Source of the DNA: an uncultured Prevotella sp.
GTDB lineage: Bacteria > Bacteroidota > Bacteroidia > Bacteroidales > Bacteroidaceae
Length of the DNA stretch: 22,438 nucleotides
Direction of reading: 5' to 3'
Assembly: GCA_900544825.1 (NCBI GenBank)
Contig: UQWP01000063.1
Span: forward strand, 1 to 22,438
Below the pieces are notes generated by a model. The model made no database searches. It was not told the DNA's origin and saw nothing but the letters and a program-made list of their open reading frames with translations. Numbering within the stretch: the first letter of the stretch is position 1; every line of letters begins with the position of its first letter. Below are positions 1 to 6,701 of this stretch, one piece after another. Position numbers and translations under genes: made by a program.

Positions 1-138
1 GACAATCCGGTATATAGAGAGTTCTCGACACTCCAGGAGTTCAAGGCGTTCTATATGAGTATTGTCAAGCATATCCAGCGCTGCATCGAGGAGGGCTGGA
101 TGAAGAAGGATAGTTTTGATGTTGGGAAGTATGAGTGA
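1..138 (+). CDS. C-terminal end of an unrecognised protein (cut by window edge)
   Basis: An open frame runs from base 1 to a TGA at 136-138 and gives the last 45 residues of a protein that starts outside the window. The tail is hydrophilic and probably helical (it includes EFKAFYMSIVKHIQRCIEEG and ends in DVGKYE). A helical tail of this kind occurs in several regulator families, including TetR-like ones, but I do not recognise this one and assign no function. A strong stem-loop terminator begins nine bases after the stop, which supports this being the real end of a gene. Confidence 0.6.
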   Translation, partial: DNPVYREFSTLQEFKAFYMSIVKHIQRCIEEGWMKKDSFDVGKYE

Positions 139-146
139 TAAGAAAT

Positions 147-191
147 AACAGCGTTAGAATTGGACGAGAAAGCCATTCTAACGCTGTTTTT
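147..191 (+). terminator. Rho-independent terminator after the partial gene
   Basis: A perfect 14-bp stem (147-160 with 175-188) encloses a 14-nt loop and runs into a T tract at 187-191. It closes the gene ending at 138. Read on the minus strand the same stem is followed by a TTATTTCTT stretch, so it may also stop transcripts from the outer-membrane protein gene that converges on it. Confidence 0.85.
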
Positions 192-218
192 CGTAGTTCG
201 GGAGGGTATCTAAAACGA

Positions 219-278
219 GAACGTTTCGTTTTGATTTTTTGAACGTTTCGTTTTGCGGGGCGATAACATTTCGTTTTG
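219..278. repeat. Three direct copies of a 15-bp repeat, 22-23 bp period
   Basis: GAACGTTTCGTTTTG occurs exactly at 219-233 and 241-255, and as an imperfect copy at 264-278. The starts are 22 and 23 bp apart. The array lies between a terminator and the 3' end of the outer-membrane protein gene, so it is transcribed only by read-through. A similar unit occurs in the array at 12433-12520. Confidence 0.85.
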
Positions 279-292
279 CGGATTATACTTGA

Positions 293-859
293 TTAGAGAG
301 CGAACTTGTAACCTACAGTAATCTGGATTACGTTGTTGTAGTGATCGTAGTTATCTGCAAGCTTAGTTACACCGATGTTGTAACGAGCATCGAAAACGAT
401 ACCCTGGTACTCGTAAGAGAGACCTACTGGGATAGAGAGATCTACAGTCTTGGCATCGTCCATGTCATCCTTGTTAACCAAGAAACCTGGCTGCAAACCT
501 GCCTTGAGAGCAAGACCAGCTACTGGGTAGTAGTTCAAAGTGATAGGCACGTTGATATAGCCTGGATTCCACTTATAGTCATTCTTGATAGTTCCGCTTC
601 CGATAGGGGTGTCGATACCTACATCCTTACCCTTGAAGCCCTGTACAGAATAGAGGGCACCTACTGCGACACCGAAGTTGCTAGTAGCCTGATACTGCAA
701 CTCGGCACCAGCTGCGAAACCAGCCTTCCAGTCATTATCACCGATTGTAGCAACGTTCAAACCTACCTTAGGCTGGAGAGTTGTTGTACCTGCAGCCTGC
801 TGTGCGAAAGCACCTACTGAAGACAGCACCATGGCTGCCATAACAAATAATTTTTTCAT
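293..859 (-). CDS. Small outer-membrane beta-barrel protein (PorT/OmpW-like fold)
   Basis: The 188-residue product has a clear Sec signal peptide (MKKLFVMAAMVLSSVGAFA, cleavage before QQ at about residue 20). The mature part of about 168 residues alternates hydrophobic and polar residues as amphipathic beta strands do. It is rich in Gly, Tyr and Asn, and ends in VGYKFAL, an aromatic-containing terminal strand usual for outer-membrane barrels. This fits the outer-membrane beta-barrel domain family common in Bacteroidota, many of whose members have no known substrate. A good promoter lies upstream, giving a leader of roughly 85 nt, and the gene seems monocistronic. It could be a small porin or a structural protein; the sequence does not decide. 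Confidence 0.85.
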   Translation of the reverse strand: MKKLFVMAAMVLSSVGAFAQQAAGTTTLQPKVGLNVATIGDNDWKAGFAAGAELQYQATSNFGVAVGALYSVQGFKGKDVGIDTPIGSGTIKNDYKWNPGYINVPITLNYYPVAGLALKAGLQPGFLVNKDDMDDAKTVDLSIPVGLSYEYQGIVFDARYNIGVTKLADNYDHYNNVIQITVGYKFAL

Positions 860-910
860 AATCTCTAAATTATAAAATTAATAGTATGTTAATACTCACG
901 ATTGAGTAAG

Positions 911-939
911 ATGGTAATCAGCTTATACTCTGATACCAT
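911..939 (-). promoter_or_regulatory. Stem-loop in the leader of the outer-membrane protein mRNA
   Basis: ATGGTAATCAG (911-921) pairs with CTGATACCAT (930-939) with one bulged base and an 8-nt loop. It lies wholly within the predicted leader between the promoter (953-984) and the start codon at 859. It could stabilise the message or affect translation; no known riboswitch is recognised. Confidence 0.4.
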
Positions 940-952
940 AAATAACTGGTTG

Positions 953-984
953 CAAAGATATAGGTTTTCTCTATTCGCTCCAAA
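953..984 (-). promoter_or_regulatory. Bacteroidota-type promoter for the outer-membrane protein gene
   Basis: On the minus strand the -7 box TATCTTTG (953-960) matches TAnnTTTG, and the -33 box TTTG (981-984) lies exactly 20 nt upstream. Transcription would start near 946-948. Confidence 0.75.
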
Positions 985-1101
985 CTTTTTAAGCTTTATT
1001 TTCTATCATATTACAAAAAGTAGCATACTTATTCCTATATCGTATATTTTTAGAAATTATTCTCCCCATTTTCTTGCAAACTATCGGCTTTTAGGAAAAA
1101 G

Positions 1102-1136
1102 AAAAAGAGGATATAACTGATGCTATATCCTCTTTT
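1102..1136 (-). terminator. Terminator of the rplY-pth-hslR operon
   Basis: A perfect 13-bp stem (1103-1115 with 1124-1136) has an 8-nt loop. On the minus strand it ends in TCCTCTTTTTC, giving a U tract. It lies just past the hslR stop at 1143. Confidence 0.85.
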
Positions 1137-1142
1137 GGTTAT

Positions 1143-1565
1143 TTATGAATCTTCTTCGTCCCAGTCTTCTTCATCAAATCCAAACATGGCTGGATCAACG
1201 AAGGCATCCAGGGCACGGCGTTCTTTCTTGGTTGGGCGACCAGTGCCTCTTGCTCTATCTACGAATCCGCTGATGCGGCTCATCTCCAGCAGTTCATACT
1301 GCTTAGGATCAGTCACGTTCTTATAGACTCCGAAGAGCATTTTGGCTCCTACACGCTGCTCTATGCAGTCGAGTACCTCAAAAGAGTAGGTGATAGGGGC
1401 TTTCTTCACACTCACCACATCGCCACGCTTAATGATGAAGGAGGGTTTACGGGTTACGCCGCCTACAGTTACTCTGCCGTTCTTGCAGGCATCGGCAGCA
1501 ATGCTGCGGGTCTTGTAAATGCGGGCAGCCCAAAGCCACTTGTCTATTCTTGCTGATTCTTTCAT
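1143..1565 (-). CDS. hslR: S4-domain RNA-binding protein, Hsp15-like
   Basis: This 140-residue protein carries an N-terminal S4 RNA-binding domain (about residues 5-65): RIDKWLWAARIYKTRS, then NGRVTVGG and a KRGDVV turn. This is the layout of Hsp15 (HslR), which in E. coli binds stalled 50S subunits that still carry a nascent chain. A basic stretch follows (GRPTKKERRALD, about residues 108-119) and then a very acidic tail (FDEEDWDEEDS), as in family members. Its start codon overlaps the pth stop by four bases (1562-1565), indicating translational coupling. The link to pth, which clears peptidyl-tRNA, suits a role with stalled ribosomes. The family is well recognised; the exact ribosome-rescue function here is inferred. 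Confidence 0.9.
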   Translation of the reverse strand: MKESARIDKWLWAARIYKTRSIAADACKNGRVTVGGVTRKPSFIIKRGDVVSVKKAPITYSFEVLDCIEQRVGAKMLFGVYKNVTDPKQYELLEMSRISGFVDRARGTGRPTKKERRALDAFVDPAMFGFDEEDWDEEDS

Positions 1566-2134
1566 TTCTTTCCTAGCTTGTTGTACTGGTTCATGGTGAT
1601 ATCGATACCAGCCAATACGAAGCTCTTGATGATCTCCACACCCAGGTCGATGGCAGGCTGAAGCTGCTTCATATCTTCCTCGGTATATTTGCCAAGTACC
1701 CAGTCTATCTGTCCGCCACGAGGGTAGTCGTTGCCGATACCCATACGCAGTCGGGCGTAGTTCTGACCGATAAGCTGCTGGATATGTCCCAAGCCGTTGT
1801 GACCACCGTTGCTTCCGTTCGCCTTCAGGCGGAAAGCGCCGAGAGGCAGGGCAAGCTCATCGCTGATCACCAGGAGTCGGCTCTGGTCGATCTTTTCCTG
1901 ATTCAGCCAATATCTCACTGCATTGCCACTCAGGTTCATGAAGGTGGTAGGCTTCAGCAGGATAATCTTTCTGCCCTTGAGTGTAGTCTGGGCAATGTAT
2001 CCATATCGCTTATCCTCAAAATGAATATTGGACGCTTTAGCAAAAGCGTCCAATACCATAAATCCTGTGTTGTGCCTGGTATCTGCGTATTCATCGCCAG
2101 GGTTACCAAGCCCACAAATCAAATATTTATTCAA
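1562..2134 (-). CDS. pth: Peptidyl-tRNA hydrolase
   Basis: The 190-residue protein is full length for bacterial Pth, which cleaves the ester bond of peptidyl-tRNA released by abortive translation. Family motifs are present in order: GLGNPG (residues 8-13, with the conserved Asn11), TRHNTGF (19-25, catalytic His21), DELALPLG (the counterpart of the catalytic Asp loop) and GGHNGL, which contains the conserved Asn. It is the middle gene of an operon, lying 54 nt after rplY and overlapping hslR by ATGA. rplY-pth adjacency is widespread in bacteria and supports the call. Nothing is missing or unusual. Confidence 0.97.
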   Translation of the reverse strand: MNKYLICGLGNPGDEYADTRHNTGFMVLDAFAKASNIHFEDKRYGYIAQTTLKGRKIILLKPTTFMNLSGNAVRYWLNQEKIDQSRLLVISDELALPLGAFRLKANGSNGGHNGLGHIQQLIGQNYARLRMGIGNDYPRGGQIDWVLGKYTEEDMKQLQPAIDLGVEIIKSFVLAGIDITMNQYNKLGKK

Positions 2135-2188
2135 TGTTTGATAATGCTTTACTCAGGTTCGTAAAATCTTTGTTGACTTAACGTTGGA

Positions 2189-2794
2189 TTAAGCCTCCTC
2201 AGCAGCAGCAGCCTGTGCAGCGAGCTGAGCGTTACGTGTCATCTTGATAGAGCAAACTACAACAGCCTTGCTTGTAGCCAACTCAAGACCCTCGAATGAG
2301 AGGTCGCCTACCTTGATGCTCTTACCAATCTTCAACTCTGTAACATCTACATCGAGGTGCTCAGGAATTACCTGGTAAGGAGCTGTAACGTTGATCTTAC
2401 GGATAGAGAGGTTCATACGACCACCATCACGTACACCCTGTGCAAGACCTACCAACTTAACTGGGATACCGATAGTGATAGGCTTCTGGTCGTTCACCTC
2501 GTAGAAGTCAACGTGCAGAGGAGCGTCTGTTGTTGGGTGGAACTGGATCTCCTTCATGATAGCTGTGTGGCTCTCACCGTCGATGATGAGGTTGATTACA
2601 TATACATGAGGAGTGTAGATGATCTTACGCAACTCTGTGAATGGAACTGCGAATGACAAAGCCTCAGGAGCACCGTTCTCGCCCTTCTTCTCACCATAAA
2701 GGTTACATGGGATAAAACCTTCCTTACGCAATGACTTAGAAGCTTTCTTGCCAAGGTCTGTACGCTTCTGACCTGTTACATTAATCTCTTTCAT
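2189..2794 (-). CDS. rplY: 50S ribosomal protein L25 (long, two-domain CTC/TL5 form)
   Basis: The 201-residue product begins MKEINVTGQKRTDLGKKASK, the N-terminal 5S-rRNA-binding domain of L25, with the usual IPCNLYG turn near residue 30. A C-terminal beta domain (about residues 95-185: PITIGIPVKLVG, VIPEHLDVDVTEL, VGDL) marks it as the long CTC/TL5 form rather than the short E. coli form. An Ala/Glu-rich tail (AAQAAAAEEA) ends the protein. It is the first gene of the rplY-pth-hslR operon and has a strong promoter about 110 nt upstream. It is expected to bind 5S rRNA in the large subunit. Confidence 0.97.
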   Translation of the reverse strand: MKEINVTGQKRTDLGKKASKSLRKEGFIPCNLYGEKKGENGAPEALSFAVPFTELRKIIYTPHVYVINLIIDGESHTAIMKEIQFHPTTDAPLHVDFYEVNDQKPITIGIPVKLVGLAQGVRDGGRMNLSIRKINVTAPYQVIPEHLDVDVTELKIGKSIKVGDLSFEGLELATSKAVVVCSIKMTRNAQLAAQAAAAEEA

Positions 2795-2905
2795 TTGTGT
2801 TACTCTAAATTAAGTTGTTAAAAAAATAATTTTGCCTTAACTCGCCATCACACGGATTAGCTTTGTTTGAAGCATGCCTCGCGAGTGTTTCTCGTAAAGC
2901 GGGTG

Positions 2906-2937
2906 CAAAATTACTACTTTTATTTGGAATATGCAAA
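2906..2937 (-). promoter_or_regulatory. Bacteroidota-type promoter for rplY-pth-hslR
   Basis: On the minus strand the -7 box TAATTTTG (2906-2913) and the -33 box TTTG (2934-2937) are separated by 20 nt. Both match the Bacteroidota consensus exactly. Confidence 0.8.
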
Positions 2938-3025
2938 TTTCTGGGCGATATTTTCTCCAAAATGCCCGTTAAATATCTAAAACTCATCTTCTAACCTTAA
3001 AAAAATAGAAATTATTGCCCCTTTT

Positions 3026-3057
3026 CTTGCATATTATATATTAAATATGTAAATTTG
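3026..3057 (+). promoter_or_regulatory. Bacteroidota-type promoter for the nusB operon
   Basis: The -7 box TAAATTTG (3050-3057) fits TAnnTTTG exactly. A CTTG (3026-3029) lies 20 nt upstream, one base off the -33 consensus. The start of transcription would be near 3062-3064. Confidence 0.75.
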
Positions 3058-3104
3058 CACTGTTTTAGGTAATTATATAAATAAATCTTTTAAATTATTA
3101 GAGA

Positions 3105-4103
3105 ATGATTAATAGGGATTTGATAAGACGTAAGATTGTGCAGTTAACCTACGCATACTATCAGAACAGCAATCATAATATTGATAATGCTGAAAAGGAG
3201 CTGTTGTTTGCTCTTTCTAAGTCGTATGACTTGTACAACTATATGTTGCAACTCATTGTAGCTCTTACCCAGGAGGCACAGAAGCGCTATGAGGTAGAGG
3301 TGGCTCGTGCTCAGCGCGAGGGTGCTCCAGAGCCTTCTTCAAGATTCGCATACAACAGATTTGCTGTGCAGTTGGAAGAGAACAAGATGCTCGCCGACTG
3401 GGCTGATGTGAAGAAGTCTTCTTGGGAAGAGGATATCGAAACAGTTCGCAAAATTTATACTGCCATCGTCTCTAGCGATCTCTATGCAAGCTATATTGAC
3501 GGTTCCATGACCAAGGATCACGAGGAGGAGCTTACCGACTATGCATACGACCGTGAGTTCTGGCGCCGCGCTTACAAGACCTTCATTCAGAACAATGATG
3601 ATCTCGATGCTTTGCTCGAGGAGAAGAGCCTCTACTGGAATGATGACAAGGATATCATCGATACCTTCGTACTGAAGACTATCAAGCGCTTCGAACCAAC
3701 CAGCAAGGCTGATCAGGAATTGCTTCCAGAATATAAGGATGAAGAGGACCGCGACTTTGCCCGCAAGCTCTTCCGTGCTACATTGCTCAATTGCGATGCT
3801 TACCAGCACTATATCGGTGATGCTTGCCGCAACTGGGATTTCAACCGCCTGGCTTATATGGATGTAGTGATCATGCAGATTGCCATTGCCGAGTTGATGA
3901 CATTCCCAGGCATTCCTGCTACCGTTACCATCAATGAGTATGTAGATCTGGCAAAGATTTATAGTACTCCTCGCAGTGGTGGCTATGTAAACGGTATGCT
4001 CGATACCATCGCCCGCTTCCTCATCTCCCGTGGCTTGATCCAGAAGGAGTTGCCTGAGCGTAAGGGTGGTCATCATGGTCCTCATGGACATAGAGAAGGC
4101 TAA
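3105..4103 (+). CDS. nusB: Transcription antitermination factor NusB (long form)
   Basis: NusB binds boxA RNA with NusE (S10) and supports antitermination on rRNA operons. At 332 residues it is more than twice the E. coli length (139), as usual for Bacteroidota NusB. The first 150-200 residues are a helical, charged extension (MINRDLIRRKIVQLTYAYYQ at the start). The classical NusB fold is clearest in the last third: DREFWRRAYKTF, then FNRLAYMDVVIMQIAIAELM, PGIPATVTINEYVDLAK and YVNGMLDTIAR. The C terminus is His/Gly-rich (GGHHGPHGHREG), which may bind metal or be a disordered tail. It is the first gene of an operon leading to yajC, ybbR and coaE. The family call is secure; the role of the extension is unknown. 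Confidence 0.93.
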   Translation: MINRDLIRRKIVQLTYAYYQNSNHNIDNAEKELLFALSKSYDLYNYMLQLIVALTQEAQKRYEVEVARAQREGAPEPSSRFAYNRFAVQLEENKMLADWADVKKSSWEEDIETVRKIYTAIVSSDLYASYIDGSMTKDHEEELTDYAYDREFWRRAYKTFIQNNDDLDALLEEKSLYWNDDKDIIDTFVLKTIKRFEPTSKADQELLPEYKDEEDRDFARKLFRATLLNCDAYQHYIGDACRNWDFNRLAYMDVVIMQIAIAELMTFPGIPATVTINEYVDLAKIYSTPRSGGYVNGMLDTIARFLISRGLIQKELPERKGGHHGPHGHREG

Positions 4104-4124
4104 TATCTAGAGAGTACTTATAAA

Positions 4125-4144
4125 TAATGTACGCGCGTACATTA
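4125..4144. promoter_or_regulatory. Perfect 20-bp palindrome between nusB and yajC
   Basis: TAATGTACGCGCGTACATTA is fully self-complementary and has a GC-rich core in an otherwise AT-rich 112-bp gap. There is no loop and no T tract, so it looks more like a binding site for a dimeric protein than a terminator. Its core resembles GTACGCGTAC at 22371-22380. Confidence 0.5.
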
Positions 4145-4215
4145 ATATATGGATACTTTCAATAATATATATAGATATTCAAGAATAAACAACATTAATC
4201 AATTAGAATAAAGAC

Positions 4216-4530
4216 ATGACAAATTTAGTATTGCAGGCTGCTGCTGGTGGTAGCAGTATGAGTTTCCTCATTATGATGGTAGCTATCTTCGCTATCATGT
4301 GGTTTTTCATGATTCGTCCTCAGCAGAAGAAGCAGAAAGAGATACGTAAGTTCCAGAATTCTCTGGCAGAGGGTACAAAGGTGGTTACAGGCGGTGGTGT
4401 GTATGGCACTGTTAAGCGCGTAGATCTCCAGGCTAATACGGTAGATGTAGAGATTGCACGTGGTGTTGTCATCACAGTAGCTAAGGGTTACGTTTTCGCC
4501 GACGCAGCTAGCCAGACTCCTAACGCATAG
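4216..4530 (+). CDS. yajC: Preprotein translocase subunit YajC
   Basis: The 104-residue protein has one N-terminal membrane span (about residues 16-34, SFLIMMVAIFAIMWFFM). This is followed at once by the family signature RPQQKKQKE and a small cytoplasmic domain (VTGGGVYGTVKRVDLQANTVDVEIARGV). YajC associates with SecDF and the SecYEG translocon at the inner membrane. Length and topology are normal. It follows nusB and precedes ybbR by 21 nt, an order I recall as usual for Bacteroidota. A 20-bp palindrome in the gap before it could modulate expression. Confidence 0.96.
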   Translation: MTNLVLQAAAGGSSMSFLIMMVAIFAIMWFFMIRPQQKKQKEIRKFQNSLAEGTKVVTGGGVYGTVKRVDLQANTVDVEIARGVVITVAKGYVFADAASQTPNA

Positions 4531-4551
4531 TAGTCTATTCATAGGATTCTG

Positions 4552-5520
4552 ATGCATAGTATTCGGAACATATTGAAGGCTGTCAGAAACTTCCTGTTCA
4601 GTGGCCTGAATAAGGAGTTTCTGATTTTTTTATTCTTTCTCGCTCTCAGTGGCGCCTTCTGGTTGATGATGACGCTCAATGAGACCATGGAGAGGGAATA
4701 TAAGATTCCTATGCGCCTGGTGGAAACACCACGTAATGCGGTAATCACCGGTGATTTGCCTGATACTGTGCGTGTTACGGTGCGTGATAAGGGATTCACC
4801 CTGATAACCTATGCTTTCCGTCCGCTTAATTTCAAGTTTAACAACTATGCAGATGAAACAGAGGGAAAGGGTGTGATTCCGGTAGCTGATGTGCAGAAAC
4901 AGATACTCTCGCAACTCTATGGTTCGAGCAAACTCCTGCAGGTAAAGCCGGGCAAGTTTGATTTCTACTTCACCTATGGTGCTTCCAAGAAGGTGCCGGT
5001 GGTATTCAGGGGTAGAATTACGACCAGCAAGAGCTATTACCTGGCGCATACCGAGTTTTTCCCTTCTACGGTTACCGTATATGCCAACAAGCGACAGCTC
5101 GATGAGGTGAAGTCGGTAGAGATCGTACCTTTCTATTACAGCAATCTCCAGGATACCATCCGGGAGAATGTGCGTATCAAGAAGATCCGTGGTATCAAGG
5201 TAATGCCTGATATGGTCCGACTGGCTGTATATCCCGATGTGCTGACCGAAGAAACGGTGGATGTTCCGATTACGGCTATCAATATGCCGCCTGATAAGGT
5301 GCTCAGAACCTTCCCGTCCAAGGTGTCGGTGAAGTTCACCATCGGGGCTAGTCTCTTCAGAACCATCAAGCCTAGCCAGTTTACGGTGGTAGTGGATTAT
5401 AATGAAATTGCTGCCAATCCTTCGGATAAGTGCACCCTGCAGCTGCGTAGTGTGCCTCGTTCGGTAAGCAAGGCGTCGCTGGAAATGGAAACGGTGGATT
5501 ATCTGCTGGAACAGCAATGA
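4552..5520 (+). CDS. YbbR/CdaR-like membrane-anchored protein
   Basis: The 322-residue protein has a short positive N terminus and one membrane segment (about residues 24-43, FLIFLFFLALSGAFWLMMTL). The rest is an extracytoplasmic part built from beta-rich repeats of the YbbR type (for example IPMRLVETPRNAVITGDLPDTVRVTVRDKG split across residues 55-85, and later VDVPITAINMPPDKVLRTFPSKVSVKFTIG). In Firmicutes YbbR/CdaR proteins regulate the diadenylate cyclase CdaA; no such cyclase is in this window, so that role is not shown here. It lies 21 nt after yajC and just before coaE. The family is fairly sure and the function unknown. Confidence 0.8.
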   Translation: MHSIRNILKAVRNFLFSGLNKEFLIFLFFLALSGAFWLMMTLNETMEREYKIPMRLVETPRNAVITGDLPDTVRVTVRDKGFTLITYAFRPLNFKFNNYADETEGKGVIPVADVQKQILSQLYGSSKLLQVKPGKFDFYFTYGASKKVPVVFRGRITTSKSYYLAHTEFFPSTVTVYANKRQLDEVKSVEIVPFYYSNLQDTIRENVRIKKIRGIKVMPDMVRLAVYPDVLTEETVDVPITAINMPPDKVLRTFPSKVSVKFTIGASLFRTIKPSQFTVVVDYNEIAANPSDKCTLQLRSVPRSVSKASLEMETVDYLLEQQ

Positions 5521-5554
5521 TAGTTTATAGTTAATAATTGATAGTTGATAGTTT
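5520..5554 (+). repeat. Five tandem heptamers (ATAGTTN) before coaE
   Basis: The units ATAGTTT, ATAGTTA, ATAATTG, ATAGTTG and ATAGTTT follow one another without gaps. The first base is the last base of the ybbR stop codon. The array ends 13 nt before the coaE start, so copy number would change the translation-initiation region of coaE. Confidence 0.8.
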
Positions 5555-5567
5555 TTTACTGACTACT

Positions 5568-6149
5568 ATGATGAAGATAGCTATAACAGGGGGCATAGGT
5601 AGCGGAAAGAGCTATGTATGCCGAATCTTGGAAAAGCAGGGTATCAGGGTATATGACTGTGATGCCGAGGCGAAACGCCTGATGCGTACGGATGCTGAGT
5701 TGCAGACTGGCTTGAAGCAGTTGGTCGGCGAGGAGGTGTATAGTGCCGATGGTATCTTGCAGAAACCGGTGCTTGCTCAGTTTATCCTGACAAGCGAGGC
5801 AAACAAGCAGGCGGTAAACGATGTGGTGCATCCCGCAGTGGCTCGTGATTTCGAGCAGAGCGACTGTGAGTGGATGGAGAGTGCCATCCTCTTTGATAGT
5901 GGGTTCGATCGTCGTACCCATTTCGATAAGGTGGTATGTGTCTTGGCTCCCGTTGACGTTCGTCTGCAGCGCATCATGCAGCGCGATCATATCTCTCAGG
6001 AGAAGGCGCAGCAGTGGATAGATGCCGTGATGCCGCAGGAAGAGCTGATAGCTCGTTCGGATTATGAAATCGTAAATGATGGGGAGAGGGATGTTGAAGC
6101 GCAGGTAGTGCATCTGCTCAATCTGCTCAATCCATCAGAGAATAGGTAA
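5568..6149 (+). CDS. coaE: Dephospho-CoA kinase
   Basis: CoaE phosphorylates the 3'-hydroxyl of dephospho-CoA with ATP, the last step of coenzyme A synthesis. Read from the ATG at 5568 the protein has 193 residues, normal for the family, and begins MMKIAITGGIGSGKS with the P-loop at about residues 8-15. The substrate-binding VYDCDAEAKRLM follows near residue 35, and FDSGFD with RIMQRDHISQEKA are recognisable kinase lid features. The frame is open back to a TTG at 5538, but that would add ten residues before the P-loop and would start inside a heptamer repeat, so 5568 or 5571 is preferred. It is the fourth gene of the nusB operon. Confidence 0.95.
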   Translation: MMKIAITGGIGSGKSYVCRILEKQGIRVYDCDAEAKRLMRTDAELQTGLKQLVGEEVYSADGILQKPVLAQFILTSEANKQAVNDVVHPAVARDFEQSDCEWMESAILFDSGFDRRTHFDKVVCVLAPVDVRLQRIMQRDHISQEKAQQWIDAVMPQEELIARSDYEIVNDGERDVEAQVVHLLNLLNPSENR

Positions 6150-6181
6150 TATTAAAAAATAAAAATAGAATATAATAGACA

Positions 6182-6631
6182 ATGGAAACAATTCTTTCAA
6201 TTGCAGGCAAGCCAGGCCTTTACAAATTGGTATCAAGAGGTAACAGAACTCTTATCGTTGAGACTCTCGACGAGACTCACAAGCGTGTGCCAGCTTTCGC
6301 TACAGACCGCGTAACCAGCCTTGGTGACATCGCTATGTACACAGATGCAGACGAGGTGCCATTGTGGGAGGTACTCGACAGCGTAAGCAAGAAGGAAGAG
6401 GGCAAGCCAAGTTCTTTCAACTACAAGAAGGCTCCTGCTGCTGAGCTTCACGATTACTTCGCTGAGGTTCTTCCTAACTACGATCGCGACCGTGTACACG
6501 ACAGCGACATCAAGAAGCTCCTCCAGTGGTATAACATCCTCGCTAAGTACGGTATCACAGATTTCAAGTCTACTCTCGCTCCAACAGAGGGTGAGAACGT
6601 AGATGATCGTGCTGAGCAGGTTGCTGAGTAA
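6182..6631 (+). CDS. DUF5606-family protein
   Basis: This 149-residue soluble protein starts METILSIAGKPGLYKLVSRG, which I recognise as the DUF5606 family found in Bacteroidota. An N-terminal beta-rich part (to about residue 65, with ETLDETHKRVPAFATDRVTSL) precedes a helical part (about 75-130, PAAELHDYFAEVLPNYDRDRVHDSDIKKLLQWYNIL). Its function is unknown. Codon choice is strongly biased to C-ending codons (AAC, CTC, GAC, ATC), suggesting high expression. It follows coaE by 32 nt with no promoter box in the gap, so it probably belongs to the same operon, and it ends at a strong terminator. Confidence 0.85.
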   Translation: METILSIAGKPGLYKLVSRGNRTLIVETLDETHKRVPAFATDRVTSLGDIAMYTDADEVPLWEVLDSVSKKEEGKPSSFNYKKAPAAELHDYFAEVLPNYDRDRVHDSDIKKLLQWYNILAKYGITDFKSTLAPTEGENVDDRAEQVAE

Positions 6632-6658
6632 TATTCATTTATCGGTTAAAATATAAAA

Positions 6659-6692
6659 AGGGGGTGTGTCATAAATTCATGACACACCCTCT
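6659..6692. terminator. Bidirectional terminator between DUF5606 gene and MATE gene
   Basis: An 11-bp GC-rich stem (6662-6672 with 6679-6689, GGGTGTGTCAT and its complement), extended by weaker pairs, encloses a 6-nt loop. It is flanked by A-rich sequence on the left and CTCTTTTC on the right, so it can end transcripts from both converging genes. Confidence 0.85.
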
Positions 6693-6701
6693 TTTCATTT
6701 T

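Larger units (their letters stand above)
2795..3104. other. Divergent promoter region between rplY and nusB
   Basis: This 310-bp intergenic stretch holds one promoter in each direction (2906-2937 minus, 3026-3057 plus). The rplY leader is about 105 nt and includes an 8-bp palindrome CTCGCGAG at 2878-2885. The nusB leader is about 40 nt and very AT-rich. I see no gene in it: a 60-codon minus-strand frame at 2805-2987 spans the promoter and resembles no protein. Confidence 0.7.

Noticed and set aside
902..1120. 72-codon plus-strand frame between the outer-membrane protein and hslR
   Set aside because: It crosses the minus-strand promoter and leader in AT-rich DNA, has low-complexity content and lacks a promoter of its own.
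2795..2905. Ribosomal-protein leader riboregulator ahead of rplY
   Set aside because: The leader has only a short palindrome and no convincing 5S-like fold that I could identify by eye.
2805..2987. 60-codon minus-strand frame before rplY
   Set aside because: It covers the rplY promoter and leader, and the product resembles no protein.
3339..4091. 250-codon minus-strand frame inside nusB
   Set aside because: It is the antisense shadow of a clear nusB gene and has no family features.
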